Shown here piece after piece: positions 1 to 8,728 of a stretch of 58,202 nucleotides of DNA. The translations under genes were made by a program, and so were the position numbers. Below the pieces are notes generated by a model. It saw only the letters and a program-made list of their open reading frames with translations, searched no databases and was not told the origin of the DNA. Every line of letters starts with the position of its first letter. The first letter of the stretch is position 1. This stretch comes from an uncultured Lachnospiraceae bacterium (GTDB taxonomy: Bacteria > Bacillota > Clostridia > Lachnospirales > Lachnospiraceae): positions 1-58,202 of the forward strand of contig CADBFZ010000013.1 of NCBI GenBank assembly GCA_902794095.1, written 5' to 3'.

Positions 1-44
1 AAAACAAAATGGATGCCTCCTGTAAAGTACAGAAAAGCATCCAT
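1..44 (-). terminator. Rho-independent terminator of the chemoreceptor gene
   Basis: An inverted repeat (9-16 with 37-44, ATGGATGC/GCATCCAT) encloses a second small stem (CTGTA/TACAG). Read on the minus strand it is followed by ATTTTGTTTT, a typical intrinsic terminator tail. It lies 82 nt past the stop codon of the minus-strand chemoreceptor. Confidence 0.7.
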
Positions 45-126
45 GTGTTTCGCCTAGTTCATAAATCAATGTGTCCAGGATTCTGGGTACATATCATTTT
101 CGCGTCCCCTATCAAAAGAAAACAGG

Positions 127-2169
127 TTATGAAAGCTTGAAGTAATCGATTGCAACGCCCATGTCCTGGTTGACATCGCGCATCTTGACTGTGGAATCCA
201 GAGTGTCTGTACATGCACTTGTAACGGTCTGGCAGGATGCTGCAACTTCTTCTGCGGAAGCACCCAGCTCCTCGGAGATTGCACCAAGCTCCGTGGTGGA
301 GTTGGTAAGATCTGCCTTGATCTTATCAAGCTGAGAGGTAATATCCTTGATCAGATCGATCTCGGTAATGGAAGCCGCTACGGAATCAGACAGAACATTG
401 AACTTCTCCTGAGCCTGTTCGATGTCCTCACGCTCTTTGCTGATGACTTCATATACTCTGTTACTGATTTCAACTGTTCCGTTGGACATAACGATGACGT
501 TTTCGATGATCTGCTTGATCTCTTTTGCGGATTCTGCGGAGGAATCTGCAAGGGATCTGATCTCATCTGCAACAACCGCAAATCCGCGACCTGCTTCACC
601 TGCTCTTGCTGCCTCGATGGATGCGTTGAGTGACAGAAGGTTGGTCTGAGCTGCGATGGATTCGATTGCCTGAACTGCCGATTCGATATTTCCGATAGCG
701 GAGTTTGTCTCAGCAATCTTATCGGAAATGTTCTTCATTGCCTCAACGGATTCATTTGCTCCGGAGTATACGGACTTCATACAATCTGTAGCTTCGCTGT
801 TTGCTTCGCGGATCGTCTGTGATTCTTCATAAAGTTTGGCAACATTATCATTAAGGTTCTCAACGTCGCATCCGAGTTCAACAGCCTTCTCAGCCATGAT
901 CTGAGCATTTTCGGCAACGCTCTGGGAGGTGGAAGCAACTTCTCCGATAGCGGTGTTGATCTGGGAGATGGACTCAACGTTATTGCTGGTCATCTCATCT
1001 ACGTTAACGATTGCTTCGTTAAGCACGTTAGCGGAATCCTTAACAGATCTCATGGAAGAGTTAAGGGATGTTCTGAGTGATTTGAAGGAATCTATAATGC
1101 GGATGGTCTCATCGATGATGGAGTGAGCATCGCAATCAACGGTAACATCACCTGTTCCGAGTTCTGTGATTGCAGATGCAACCTTCTTCAGAGGCTTGGA
1201 AATAATATTTGCAACGATGATTGCAAGTACGGTAAACAGAACTACGCTTATAAGACATATGGCAACGGTCCACCATTTGGTGTTATTTACGCCGGACATG
1301 ATATCGTCTTCGTCCGCAGTAAGAACCGCGATATATGCATTATCCGCACCGATGTAATAAGCCGCGTACTTGGTCTTTCCTTTATAATTATATGTAATGC
1401 AGTCGGGAGTAGGGGTCTTTCCTGCTTCAAGCTCTGCTACAAGCTTCTTAACCGCATCGTTCTCAACCGGATTACCGATCTTGGTTTCATCGGGATGATA
1501 AAGCATGGTTCCCTGAGCGTCTACGAAATAAATATATGCGCTCTTATGATTAAGAGATGATACATCGGAGATCTTAGCGGCAACATTGTTTACCAGAGTA
1601 CCTGCGCCGACAAAACCGATAGGACTTCCGTTATCCATTACGGGATAATATATCGACATAACGAGCTGTCCTGAAGCAGGAGATGTGATGATACCCGTAT
1701 TGTAAACACCGTTTGCGCCCAGAATATTATTACGAAGTGTGGTAAGAGAATCTCCCTCTCTCAGAACAAGTCCAACAGCACCCTGATTGGAATGAGCCAT
1801 TACATGAGTATCCCAATCCGCTATATAAAGTCCTTCCCATCCGTCCAGTGACGAATAGAAGTCCAGTGTATACTGCTCTGCCTCAGCAGCGAGCTTGGCA
1901 TCATCAGGATGCTTGAGAAATTCCTTTACTATTGGTGCGGAAGCATATGCCTGAAGGGTTCTTACATTGGTATCCGTAGCGGTATCGAATGAAGTACCGG
2001 TTTCCATGATAACCTGAAGAAGCGAATTGTTTGTCCACTCCTTCATTTCTCTGCTGCTTACACCAATAATGCAGGCACTGAGAATTAAAGATGCACAGAT
2101 AAGAGGAATGAGCGCATATAATATCAACGTACTCCTCATGGTAAGTTTGGCGGAACTACTTTTTTTCAT
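127..2169 (-). CDS. Methyl-accepting chemotaxis protein with a Cache-type sensor
   Basis: Transmembrane chemoreceptor of about 680 aa that passes ligand signals to the CheA/CheW array. An N-terminal membrane segment (about residues 18-42) is followed by an extracytoplasmic region of roughly 250 residues with Cache-like character ([24 protein letters not shown]). A second membrane segment near residue 310 leads into HAMP and the signalling domain. The hairpin tip is clear: [20 protein letters not shown], then [15 protein letters not shown]. The ATG at 2169 is chosen over an upstream GTG because a GGGAGGG ribosome site lies about 11 nt before it. The gene stands alone with its own terminator and is divergent from the MATE gene. 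The ligand cannot be told from sequence. Confidence 0.93.
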   Translation of the reverse strand: MKKSSSAKLTMRSTLILYALIPLICASLILSACIIGVSSREMKEWTNNSLLQVIMETGTSFDTATDTNVRTLQAYASAPIVKEFLKHPDDAKLAAEAEQYTLDFYSSLDGWEGLYIADWDTHVMAHSNQGAVGLVLREGDSLTTLRNNILGANGVYNTGIITSPASGQLVMSIYYPVMDNGSPIGFVGAGTLVNNVAAKISDVSSLNHKSAYIYFVDAQGTMLYHPDETKIGNPVENDAVKKLVAELEAGKTPTPDCITYNYKGKTKYAAYYIGADNAYIAVLTADEDDIMSGVNNTKWWTVAICLISVVLFTVLAIIVANIISKPLKKVASAITELGTGDVTVDCDAHSIIDETIRIIDSFKSLRTSLNSSMRSVKDSANVLNEAIVNVDEMTSNNVESISQINTAIGEVASTSQSVAENAQIMAEKAVELGCDVENLNDNVAKLYEESQTIREANSEATDCMKSVYSGANESVEAMKNISDKIAETNSAIGNIESAVQAIESIAAQTNLLSLNASIEAARAGEAGRGFAVVADEIRSLADSSAESAKEIKQIIENVIVMSNGTVEISNRVYEVISKEREDIEQAQEKFNVLSDSVAASITEIDLIKDITSQLDKIKADLTNSTTELGAISEELGASAEEVAASCQTVTSACTDTLDSTVKMRDVNQDMGVAIDYFKLS

Positions 2170-2282
2170 ACAATAAAACCCTCCCACTTAAGTATCAATT
2201 AAGGATTTCTCCTTATAACAGATATTATAATACTTTTAAATTAAAATGACTGATAATTTTTAAATCTGTTAGAATATTTTTT

Positions 2283-3608
2283 ATGAAAGATCTTACCAAA
2301 GGAAATCCGCTCAAAGTCATATGTCTGTTTTCCCTGCCAATTTTACTCGGCAGGTTGTTTAATCTTGCCTATTCACTGGCGGATATGAAGATCCTCGGAT
2401 ACTTTCTGGGGAAAGATGCCATCGCCGCAGCAGGGAGTGTCTCATCCCTCTACGACCTTACGAATTCTTTTATCATTGGACTCACAAACGGCTTCGGCGT
2501 CATCACGGCCATGCATTATGGCTCGGGAAGCTTACGCAAAACAAAACGCTCCATCACCTCATCCGTCACTCTCGCACTGCTGTGTTCTTTGATGATAATA
2601 GCGGTTTGTTTTCTCCTCTTTGATCCCATACTGAATCTCTTAAACGTATCAAGTTCGGTAAGAGTGGCAGCTTCGGAGTATATTTCGATAATGCTGATGG
2701 GACTGATGTTCTCTGCATTTTATAACTGCCTTGCCGCATCCTTAAGAGCCGTGGGCGATGCCTACACTCCCCTGATTTTCCTGATCGTTTCAACAGTTTT
2801 GAACATCGTCTTGGACATTGCATTCATCGGTCGTCTGGGACTCGGTACAAAAGGTGCTGCAGCCGCTACCGTAACAAGCCAGATCATCTGCGCAGTCCTT
2901 TGCTATATCTACACCTGCATCCGATACAAGGAACTCCGCTTCGGAATTAAGGATCTCATCCTCGAAAAAGAAACCGGGATCCGCGCTCTCCTTTCATCCG
3001 GAATGTCCATGGCACTCATGAGTTCAATGGTTGCATTCGGAACCCTGTCACTTCAGTCCGCCATCAACTCTCTTGGAGACAACATCGTCGTTGCGCACGC
3101 GGCTACGAGAAAGCTTTCCGGAATCTACATGCTTCCCTTCGGGGTATTCGGAACCGCAATGGCAACTTACAGCGGGCAGAACTACGGTGCAGGCAGAATG
3201 GACCGTATCAAAGAAGGCATTAAAGTTACGGTCATCATCTCCTGCCTCTACTCCGCAATGTGCGTACTTGTAAGCTACACCATATGTCCCAAGATCATCG
3301 AAGCTCTTACCAGTACCAACGAGGCCGAGATCATTCTTAATGCAGTTAATTACCAGAAGTTCGATACACTGTTTTATTTTGTAACAGCGTTTATATGCGT
3401 ATACAGAAACGCGCTTCAGGGCATGGGTGAGCACAAACTTCCCGTCATATCAAGCTTTGCTGAGCTCCTGGGAAAGCTCCTTATCGCAGTCTTCCTGACT
3501 CCCTTCTTCAAGTACACAGCCATAATAATCGCTGAGCCCGCAGTCTGGATAATCATGATAATTCCGCTTATTTACGGCATACGTAAGAAGATGAAAAAAG
3601 GAATTTAA
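2283..3608 (+). CDS. MATE family multidrug/toxic compound exporter
   Basis: Polytopic cation-coupled antiporter of 441 aa with about twelve hydrophobic segments, the usual size for MATE. The N-terminus MKDLTKGNPLKVICLFSLPI matches the family start, and two homologous halves are apparent (GDAYTPLIFLIVSTVLNIV in the first, GMGEHKLPVISSF in the second). The substrate is unknown. No Shine-Dalgarno is visible before the ATG. A possible -10 (TAGAAT, 2270-2275) would start transcription at or next to the start codon. The stop codon lies inside the first of two palindromes flanking the sdpR promoter, so SdpR binding could touch the end of this gene. Confidence 0.93.
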   Translation: MKDLTKGNPLKVICLFSLPILLGRLFNLAYSLADMKILGYFLGKDAIAAAGSVSSLYDLTNSFIIGLTNGFGVITAMHYGSGSLRKTKRSITSSVTLALLCSLMIIAVCFLLFDPILNLLNVSSSVRVAASEYISIMLMGLMFSAFYNCLAASLRAVGDAYTPLIFLIVSTVLNIVLDIAFIGRLGLGTKGAAAATVTSQIICAVLCYIYTCIRYKELRFGIKDLILEKETGIRALLSSGMSMALMSSMVAFGTLSLQSAINSLGDNIVVAHAATRKLSGIYMLPFGVFGTAMATYSGQNYGAGRMDRIKEGIKVTVIISCLYSAMCVLVSYTICPKIIEALTSTNEAEIILNAVNYQKFDTLFYFVTAFICVYRNALQGMGEHKLPVISSFAELLGKLLIAVFLTPFFKYTAIIIAEPAVWIIMIIPLIYGIRKKMKKGI

Positions 3609-3622
3609 AATTTTTTTTAAAT
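3603..3622. promoter_or_regulatory. Left AT-rich palindrome, candidate SdpR operator
   Basis: A 20-bp near-palindrome of form ATTTAAAA-N4-TTTTAAAT. It matches the copy at 3668-3687 at 18 of 20 positions and contains the stop codon of the MATE gene. Its symmetry and position either side of an ArsR-family promoter suggest a repressor site; binding is inferred. Confidence 0.55.
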
Positions 3623-3627
3623 AGTTA

Positions 3628-3656
3628 TTGACACCCCCGCACGACGGGGGTATTCT
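3628..3656 (+). promoter_or_regulatory. Sigma-A promoter of the sdpR operon with a GC palindrome as spacer
   Basis: The -35 is a perfect TTGACA (3628-3633) and the -10 is TATTCT (3651-3656) with a 17-bp spacer. The spacer is almost wholly an inverted repeat, ACCCCCG-N5-CGGGGGT (3633-3651). The repeat could act as an operator. As RNA it could form a terminator for MATE transcripts, because TATTCTTTTC follows it. Confidence 0.7.
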
Positions 3657-3667
3657 TTTCTCAAGGA

Positions 3668-3687
3668 ATTTAAAAATATTTTTAAAT
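3668..3687. promoter_or_regulatory. Right AT-rich palindrome, candidate SdpR operator
   Basis: A perfect 20-bp palindrome (ATTTAAAAAT and its complement). It lies about 11 bp downstream of the -10 element, over the expected start of transcription. Its centre is 65 bp from that of the copy at 3603-3622, about six helical turns. This suits an autorepressor holding the promoter from both sides. Confidence 0.6.
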
Positions 3688-3712
3688 AGCTTTTGAAAGG
3701 CCGGTGATACAT

Positions 3713-3979
3713 ATGGGAGATGCAAACATTTTCAAAGTATTATCGGATTCGCAAAGGCGCGACATATTGGTAATGCTCAAGGAAGGACGGATGAACGCAG
3801 GTGAGATAGCCGAAAGACTCGGTACCACTCCCGCAGCGCTCTCCTACCACCTGAAATTACTTAAAGAAGCGGATCTGATAATGGAGTACAAACAAAAGAA
3901 TTTCATTTATTACGAGATCAACACAACCGTTTTTGAAGAACTGCTGATGTGGGTCGGACAATTCGGAGGGAAAAAGTAA
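3713..3979 (+). CDS. sdpR: ArsR-family autorepressor, SdpR-like
   Basis: Small winged-helix repressor of about 88 aa. The recognition region reads MNAGEIAERLGTTPAALSYH, followed by LLKEADLIMEYKQKNFIYYEI as the wing. It lacks the cysteine metal site of ArsR/SmtB sensors, as expected for the SdpR subgroup, whose members repress their own operon and are titrated by the membrane partner SdpI. A GTG nine bases upstream (3704) is in frame, but the GAAAGG site at 3695 leaves only 3 nt for it; the ATG at 3713 has 12 nt. The stop overlaps the next start by one base (TAATG), so the two are translationally coupled. Confidence 0.82.
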   Translation: MGDANIFKVLSDSQRRDILVMLKEGRMNAGEIAERLGTTPAALSYHLKLLKEADLIMEYKQKNFIYYEINTTVFEELLMWVGQFGGKK

Positions 3980-4701
3980 TGAAGAAAAACAAAGTCATAA
4001 CAACAATTATGTGGATATTCGCTCTCATCCCCGCGGTATTTACCGCAGCACTTTACAGATCTCTGCCCGATACAATGCCGATGCACTATGACGTACACGG
4101 CACTGTTGACAGATGGGGATCCAAAAACGAACTGATCATTATCGTCGCGATATTTCTCGCAGTTACCGCTTTCATTGCTTTTCAGGTAAGAAGCTTTGAA
4201 AAGAAAGCAGAAAAAACCGATGACGAAAAAGCAAAAAACGGATTCATAAACAACGCAAAAGTAACAGCGATCACAGGTCTTATCTGTTCGGTATTCATGG
4301 CGGTTGTTTTCGTATTCATAAATCTCGCAGGCGTAAAGATGGTATCCGAAGGAGGAGACATTCTCTCAATGGATGCGACCAGAATAATCTGTATCGGTAT
4401 GGGCATCATGTTCATAGTAATGGGAAATTACATTCCCCAAACCCGTAGAAATTCCATTATCGGTGTCAGATGCTCATGGACTATGTATAACGACACCACC
4501 TGGAGCAAGAGCAACCGATTTGCATCATATCTGGTCGTAGCAGCCGGAGTGATCACCGTCATTCTTGCACTTGCAATGGCAAATGTCATGAATGCATTGC
4601 TTATCACAGTTGTACTCATGCTTGTGATCTGCACGGTATCACTAATATATGCTCACAAGGTTTATGTAGAGGAAGTCAATTCCGGAAAGGATCGTGATTG
4701 A
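3979..4701 (+). CDS. sdpI: SdpI-like membrane protein (DUF1648 plus SdpI domain)
   Basis: Integral membrane protein of 240 aa. The N-terminal part carries the DUF1648 signature (LPDTMPMHYDVHGTVDRWGS), followed by hydrophobic segments, and the C-terminal SdpI part includes NYIPQTRRNSIIGVRCSWTM. In Bacillus subtilis SdpI gives immunity to the SDP toxin and sequesters SdpR at the membrane when toxin is present. The adjacent sdpR-like gene, the one-base overlap and the shared promoter support a similar sensor and immunity pair. No sdpABC toxin genes lie nearby, so the protein may respond to a rival's toxin or to envelope stress. The start at 3979 is preferred over the in-frame codon at 3949, which lies inside sdpR. 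Confidence 0.82.
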   Translation: MKKNKVITTIMWIFALIPAVFTAALYRSLPDTMPMHYDVHGTVDRWGSKNELIIIVAIFLAVTAFIAFQVRSFEKKAEKTDDEKAKNGFINNAKVTAITGLICSVFMAVVFVFINLAGVKMVSEGGDILSMDATRIICIGMGIMFIVMGNYIPQTRRNSIIGVRCSWTMYNDTTWSKSNRFASYLVVAAGVITVILALAMANVMNALLITVVLMLVICTVSLIYAHKVYVEEVNSGKDRD

Positions 4702-4702
4702 A

Positions 4703-5599
4703 ATGTATGAATTTGAAAGTATCTCCGCTGCCAATATCGCACTCATGACGCTGGGGTGTATTCTTTTTATCGTCATACCCGTGATCATCTGGATCATCTG
4801 GATCAAAGCGAAAAAAGAACGCATCTCCACCATACTGATCGGTGCTGCCACATTCCTGCTCTTTGCACTGATCATTGAAAAGCCCATCCAGAACGCACTT
4901 ATATTCCCTACCTACATGGGACTTCCGAATCATGCAGTAGCGCGCTTCATCAATGCACGTCCCATCCTTTGGTCAATCCTCGTAGGATTCTTCCCCGGAC
5001 TGTTCGAAGAGACCGGAAGATTTGTAGCTTTTAAGACCGTCCTGAAAAAGAGAACAAACAGAGAGACATCTATTTCATACGGCCTCGGTCACGGCGGCTT
5101 TGAGGTAATCTTAATTCTCGGAATGAACTTCGTTAATTACATAATTTATGCACTTATGATCAATTCGGGAATGTATAAAACCACAGTAATAGATCCGATA
5201 ATGCAGGCTGCACCCGACCAGCTCGAAGCAGCGCTTGCTATTCCTAATCAGCTTGCCGCATTTTCGATAGCAACACTTGGAATATCGATCTTCGAAAGAG
5301 TATTTGCAGTGCTTTTCCACACAGGTGCATCTCTGCTTGTCTTCTATGCCTGCAAGGATAAGAAAAAAGCCTGGCTCTATCCCCTTGCAATCGTCCTTCA
5401 CACTATTTTGGACGGAATGATCGGGCTCAACATGAAAGGTATCATCACCCTGTCCGATTGGGGACTTGAAATGATCATAATGGCAATAGGTGCATTGACA
5501 TTCTTTGGTTCATACTTCATGTTATATAAGAAGGATTCAGATACCAGAGCCAAGGAACTGAGCAATGACACCGAACCTCGAACAGCCCAAAACAATTGA
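4703..5599 (+). CDS. YhfC-family intramembrane glutamic/metalloprotease
   Basis: Polytopic protein of about 298 aa. Two candidate catalytic motifs sit in or next to membrane segments: GLFEETGR (about residue 100) and GLGHGGFE (about residue 132). A later HTILDGMIGL also fits the PrsW/CAAX-like YhfC family of intramembrane peptidases. Such proteins are often found beside bacteriocin or stress-response genes, but the substrate here is unknown. The ATG at 4703 follows GGAAAGG with a 12-nt gap; a GTG at 4694 is the alternative. It overlaps or abuts the sdpI stop and its own 3' end overlaps the next gene by 35 nt, so it belongs to the sdpRI operon. Confidence 0.75.
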   Translation: MYEFESISAANIALMTLGCILFIVIPVIIWIIWIKAKKERISTILIGAATFLLFALIIEKPIQNALIFPTYMGLPNHAVARFINARPILWSILVGFFPGLFEETGRFVAFKTVLKKRTNRETSISYGLGHGGFEVILILGMNFVNYIIYALMINSGMYKTTVIDPIMQAAPDQLEAALAIPNQLAAFSIATLGISIFERVFAVLFHTGASLLVFYACKDKKKAWLYPLAIVLHTILDGMIGLNMKGIITLSDWGLEMIIMAIGALTFFGSYFMLYKKDSDTRAKELSNDTEPRTAQNN

Positions 5600-6521
5600 A
5601 GAATTAAGAAACTGGTTTAAAGAAAACGGTTATGAACCCGCTACCACCAGGTTCTTTGCAGGAGTAGACGTCAGATCCCCGAAAGCATTCGGAGTTTACA
5701 AGAATGAGTTCGGGGAATTTGTAGTCTATAAAAACAAAGCGGACGGAACAAGAGCCATCCGCTATCAAGGTGAAGACGAAGAATTCGCCGTACACGAACT
5801 GTACCAAAGATTTCAGGAAGAAATAATCAACCAGCAGACCAGATGGATTGCAAAGCACAGAGCCGACGGTCCCGTTCCTGTTTTCATTTACGATTCTGAA
5901 CCCAAGCCCAAGCCGGTCTCAAGAGTGCACGTTGTACTGTTTATCGTGCTTGCTTTTTGTTCGTATTATTTTTCATTACAATTCTTTTTATGGTTGCAGA
6001 ATTCCAGAGGCTTGAATCTGTCAATCATTCCCTATACTGCTCCCATCGTGGTAATGGCATTTGCACTGCTTGCTTTCAGAGCATACATCCAGAACCAATC
6101 TTTAAGTCAAAGTATTAAATCCATGCCCAAAAGTTTCAAAAAAGGATGCCCCATATTCTTAATGATCCTTGTAATGATATCGGTTTTGGGCGATATTAAT
6201 CCCCAGCATAACGGCTACTACTCAATTAACAATCAACTTTATTACAGAGCGGGCAGCAACTGGTATCACTACAATGATTACTCAGACGATTGGAACAGGT
6301 CCTATAATGTTCCGTCGGCTTTCACTTCAAGTAACTGGGAGGATTATCAAAATACTTCTTCCCATCACGGCTCATATACCAGCTTCGAAAGTACGTATTA
6401 CTATAAGAATTGGAAAACCGACAGCAGCAGCAGCGGAAGCTCCTACAGTAACGACGATGATCATGATTGGAGCAGTAATGATTGGGACAGCAGCTATACA
6501 GATTGGAACAGCGATTGGTGA
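5565..6521 (+). CDS. Uncharacterised membrane protein, first tandem paralogue
   Basis: 318 aa, family not named. An N-terminal soluble region of about 95 residues (KTIEELRNWFKENGYEP, AFGVYKNEFGEFVVYKNK, DGTRAIRYQG) is followed by three or so hydrophobic segments at about 122-210. The C-terminal region begins NGYYSINNQLYYRAGSNWYH and ends in a Ser/Asp/Trp-rich tail (NDWDSSYTDWNSDW). The next gene has the same layout, and the FVVYKNKADGTRAIRY stretch is identical. The start overlaps the YhfC gene by 35 nt with AAGGA eight bases before the ATG. The operon context hints at envelope defence or signalling; no function is claimed. Confidence 0.8.
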   Translation: MTPNLEQPKTIEELRNWFKENGYEPATTRFFAGVDVRSPKAFGVYKNEFGEFVVYKNKADGTRAIRYQGEDEEFAVHELYQRFQEEIINQQTRWIAKHRADGPVPVFIYDSEPKPKPVSRVHVVLFIVLAFCSYYFSLQFFLWLQNSRGLNLSIIPYTAPIVVMAFALLAFRAYIQNQSLSQSIKSMPKSFKKGCPIFLMILVMISVLGDINPQHNGYYSINNQLYYRAGSNWYHYNDYSDDWNRSYNVPSAFTSSNWEDYQNTSSHHGSYTSFESTYYYKNWKTDSSSSGSSYSNDDDHDWSSNDWDSSYTDWNSDW

Positions 6522-6527
6522 TAAATA

Positions 6528-7442
6528 ATGAAAGAAAGTAACGCCTCTAACCGGCCTAAGACAATTTCAGAATTACAGGATTGGTTTAAGGCTAACGGTT
6601 TCGACTATAACAAGACAAGATTTTTCATAGGAATAGATTATAAAGATCCTAAGGCATTCGGTATTTACAAAGACGATTTCGGAGAGTTTGTTGTCTATAA
6701 AAATAAAGCGGACGGAACAAGAGCCATCAGATACCACGGCTCCGACGAAGAATATGCCGTTAATGAGATCTGGGAAAGATTTCAAAAGGAAATCATCAAT
6801 CAGAAAACCCGATGGGCGGAAAATCAAAGAAAGGCAAAGGGGACAGATTCCAAAACTCCCGAGCAACTAAAAAAGGAATCGTTTACGTTATTCCTTCTGA
6901 TCGCAGGTACGTTTTTACCAAGCCTTTTAATTCCGATTGCGCTCGATTCCATATTTAATCTTCATCTGGGTTTACTTCTGGTTGCATTCCCGATGATCAT
7001 CCCTATTTGGGCGTCCTATTTTTACTACCTGCATACAAAGGGACTGAAAGTAAAAGATGACTATAATACCGGTTTTAAACCGCTTCTGAAGTGTTGTATC
7101 ATCGGTTTGGCAGTATGCCTGCTCATAAACGGTATTGTAGCCTTTGCAGGAAGAAAGAACGGATATTACAGCATAAATAACGAGCTGTACTACAGAGCGG
7201 ACGATGTCTGGTATCACTATGAGAACAACGGCGGTTCATATACCTGGCAGGTAGAAAATAATATACCGTCCGATCTCACAGCTTCGAACTGGAATGATTA
7301 TAAGAATACCGAAAATTATGACTATTCTTACACAAGATTCGAAACCACATCGTATTACGATGACTGGAAATCGGACGGTGACAGCGATTGGTCCTCAGAC
7401 GATTGGGACAGCGGTTATACCGATTGGAACAGCGACTGGTAA
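6528..7442 (+). CDS. Uncharacterised membrane protein, second tandem paralogue
   Basis: 304 aa, homologous to the preceding gene over its whole length. The N-terminal domain is the best conserved part (KTISELQDWFKANGFDYN, AFGIYKDDFGEFVVYKNK). A predicted membrane region lies at about 118-210, then NGYYSINNELYYRADDVWYH and the tail SSDDWDSGYTDWNSDW. DNA around 5721-5760 and 6690-6730 is nearly identical, pointing to fairly recent duplication or gene conversion. The gap to the first copy is 6 nt with no strong ribosome site, so translation may be coupled. Last gene of the sdpR operon; its stop is directly next to the convergent aminopeptidase stop. Confidence 0.8.
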   Translation: MKESNASNRPKTISELQDWFKANGFDYNKTRFFIGIDYKDPKAFGIYKDDFGEFVVYKNKADGTRAIRYHGSDEEYAVNEIWERFQKEIINQKTRWAENQRKAKGTDSKTPEQLKKESFTLFLLIAGTFLPSLLIPIALDSIFNLHLGLLLVAFPMIIPIWASYFYYLHTKGLKVKDDYNTGFKPLLKCCIIGLAVCLLINGIVAFAGRKNGYYSINNELYYRADDVWYHYENNGGSYTWQVENNIPSDLTASNWNDYKNTENYDYSYTRFETTSYYDDWKSDGDSDWSSDDWDSGYTDWNSDW

Positions 7443-8672
7443 TTAAACATCAAAAGCCCATTTTCCCCTGCGGAAAATGGGCACTTTTTTGCCCTCAGAA
7501 GTTACCGCATCAATATCAAGTCCGTCATATCCGATCATGAAATCAACATGCTCCATTGAGTCATTGATTCCCATCTTACGGCACTCTTCAAGTGTTTTGT
7601 TTTCATAGCCGCGAATAGTATTGGTAAAGCCCATTCCAAGTGCCAGGTGGCATGCTGCGTTCTCATCAAAGAGTGTATTGTAGAAAAGAAGTCCCGACTC
7701 GGAAATGGGTGAGTTTACGGGAACGAGCGCGCACTCACCAAGATATGCGGCACCTTCATCCTTACTTATCATCTGCTCAAGAAGCTGCTGATTCTTCTCT
7801 GCCTTAACTTCTACTGCTTTACCGTTTTCAAAACGAACGGAGAAATTCTCGATAAGTTCACCCTCATATGAAAGAGGCTTTGTTGCATATACGATACCGT
7901 CTGCTTTACCGCGCATGGGTGATGTATAGCATTCCTCACTGGGGATGTTTGCATTAAATCCGATTCCCTGAAGGCTGGTTTCAAGTCCGCCCAGGAACAT
8001 TCCCTCGGGGATCATGCCTACGGTAAGGTCGGTTCCGTTATCTCCCTTGTAATGAAGCTCTTTGATTCCGAGATTGTTGAGATATGCACATCTGTCAGCA
8101 AGCTCCTTATCATGTGCTTCCCACTCCGCAAGAGGATCGTCGGTTACACGTGATGTATAGAGAATTGCCTCCCAAAGCTTCTCGATAGCTCTTCCCTTGG
8201 AGAGACCCGGGAATACCTTCTTAGCCCACTTTGCTCCGGGAACTGCAGCGATACACCACTGATGTTTATTCTCCATCTTGTCCCAGTAAGGCTTTAAGAT
8301 GGGATAGCTCTTCTGATCCGCTTTAGCCTTCTTGCCCTGATTGATTCCTTTGAGTCCGTCGGGATCTTCGGAATCAAGGTATATACGACATGGAAGTTCA
8401 TCCACATAATGCTGGAGACGAGCCTTCTCCCACTCCTCAACCTTTGCAAGTGTGGTAACGGACTGGTGACGTACGTGGAGTTTCTCAAGGGGCTGATAGT
8501 GGAAATCCACGATAACCTTCTTAGCACCCGCCTTGTAGCACTCGTCCACAAGAAGCTCTACAAACTTGGGCTGATCCAGGTCGCAGATGATCCTGACTTC
8601 CTGACCCTTCTGAATATTTACTCCCGATCTTGCGATCAGAGCAGCGTATTTTCTTAATACTGAAACTTTCAT
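7443..8672 (-). CDS. Aminopeptidase, M29 family (AmpS/PepS type)
   Basis: Cytoplasmic dinuclear-metal aminopeptidase of 409 aa, the normal family length. Candidate metal and active-site motifs appear in family order: PSEECYTSPM, YLGECALVP, NENAACHLALGMGF (as DENAACHLALG here) and MEHVDFMIG. The start ATG at 8672 follows AAAGGAG with a 6-nt gap. Transcribed alone downstream of a tRNA-Pro terminator. The last codons (VPIFRRGKWAFDV) overlap a hairpin that works as the terminator of the convergent sdpR operon, so this stretch carries both a conserved peptide and an RNA signal. Confidence 0.9.
   Translation of the reverse strand: MKVSVLRKYAALIARSGVNIQKGQEVRIICDLDQPKFVELLVDECYKAGAKKVIVDFHYQPLEKLHVRHQSVTTLAKVEEWEKARLQHYVDELPCRIYLDSEDPDGLKGINQGKKAKADQKSYPILKPYWDKMENKHQWCIAAVPGAKWAKKVFPGLSKGRAIEKLWEAILYTSRVTDDPLAEWEAHDKELADRCAYLNNLGIKELHYKGDNGTDLTVGMIPEGMFLGGLETSLQGIGFNANIPSEECYTSPMRGKADGIVYATKPLSYEGELIENFSVRFENGKAVEVKAEKNQQLLEQMISKDEGAAYLGECALVPVNSPISESGLLFYNTLFDENAACHLALGMGFTNTIRGYENKTLEECRKMGINDSMEHVDFMIGYDGLDIDAVTSEGKKVPIFRRGKWAFDV
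7456..7489 (+). terminator. Terminator of the sdpR operon, embedded in the aminopeptidase CDS
   Basis: An 11-bp perfect stem (7456-7466 with 7472-7482) and 5-nt loop are followed by ACTTTTTT on the plus strand. It begins 14 nt after the last stop codon of the operon. It is also coding sequence for the C-terminus of the minus-strand aminopeptidase. Confidence 0.85.
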
Positions 8673-8690
8673 ATGTTCTCCTTTCAGGAT

Positions 8691-8721
8691 AAAAAAAATC
8701 CCTCATCTATCGATGAAGGAT
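8691..8721 (-). terminator. Terminator after tRNA-Pro
   Basis: A 10-bp stem (8698-8707 with 8712-8721, one G-T pair) with a four-base loop is followed on the minus strand by seven T. It separates tRNA-Pro from the aminopeptidase downstream. Confidence 0.8.
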
Positions 8722-8728
8722 TTTTTAG

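Noticed and set aside
1123..1560. 145-aa plus-strand open frame
   Set aside because: Lies wholly opposite the chemoreceptor gene, has no ribosome site or family features, and is explained by the codon bias of the real gene.
3633..3660. GC hairpin called only as a terminator of the MATE gene
   Set aside because: It fits a terminator, but it also fills the spacer of a near-consensus promoter, so it is listed there as a possible dual element instead.
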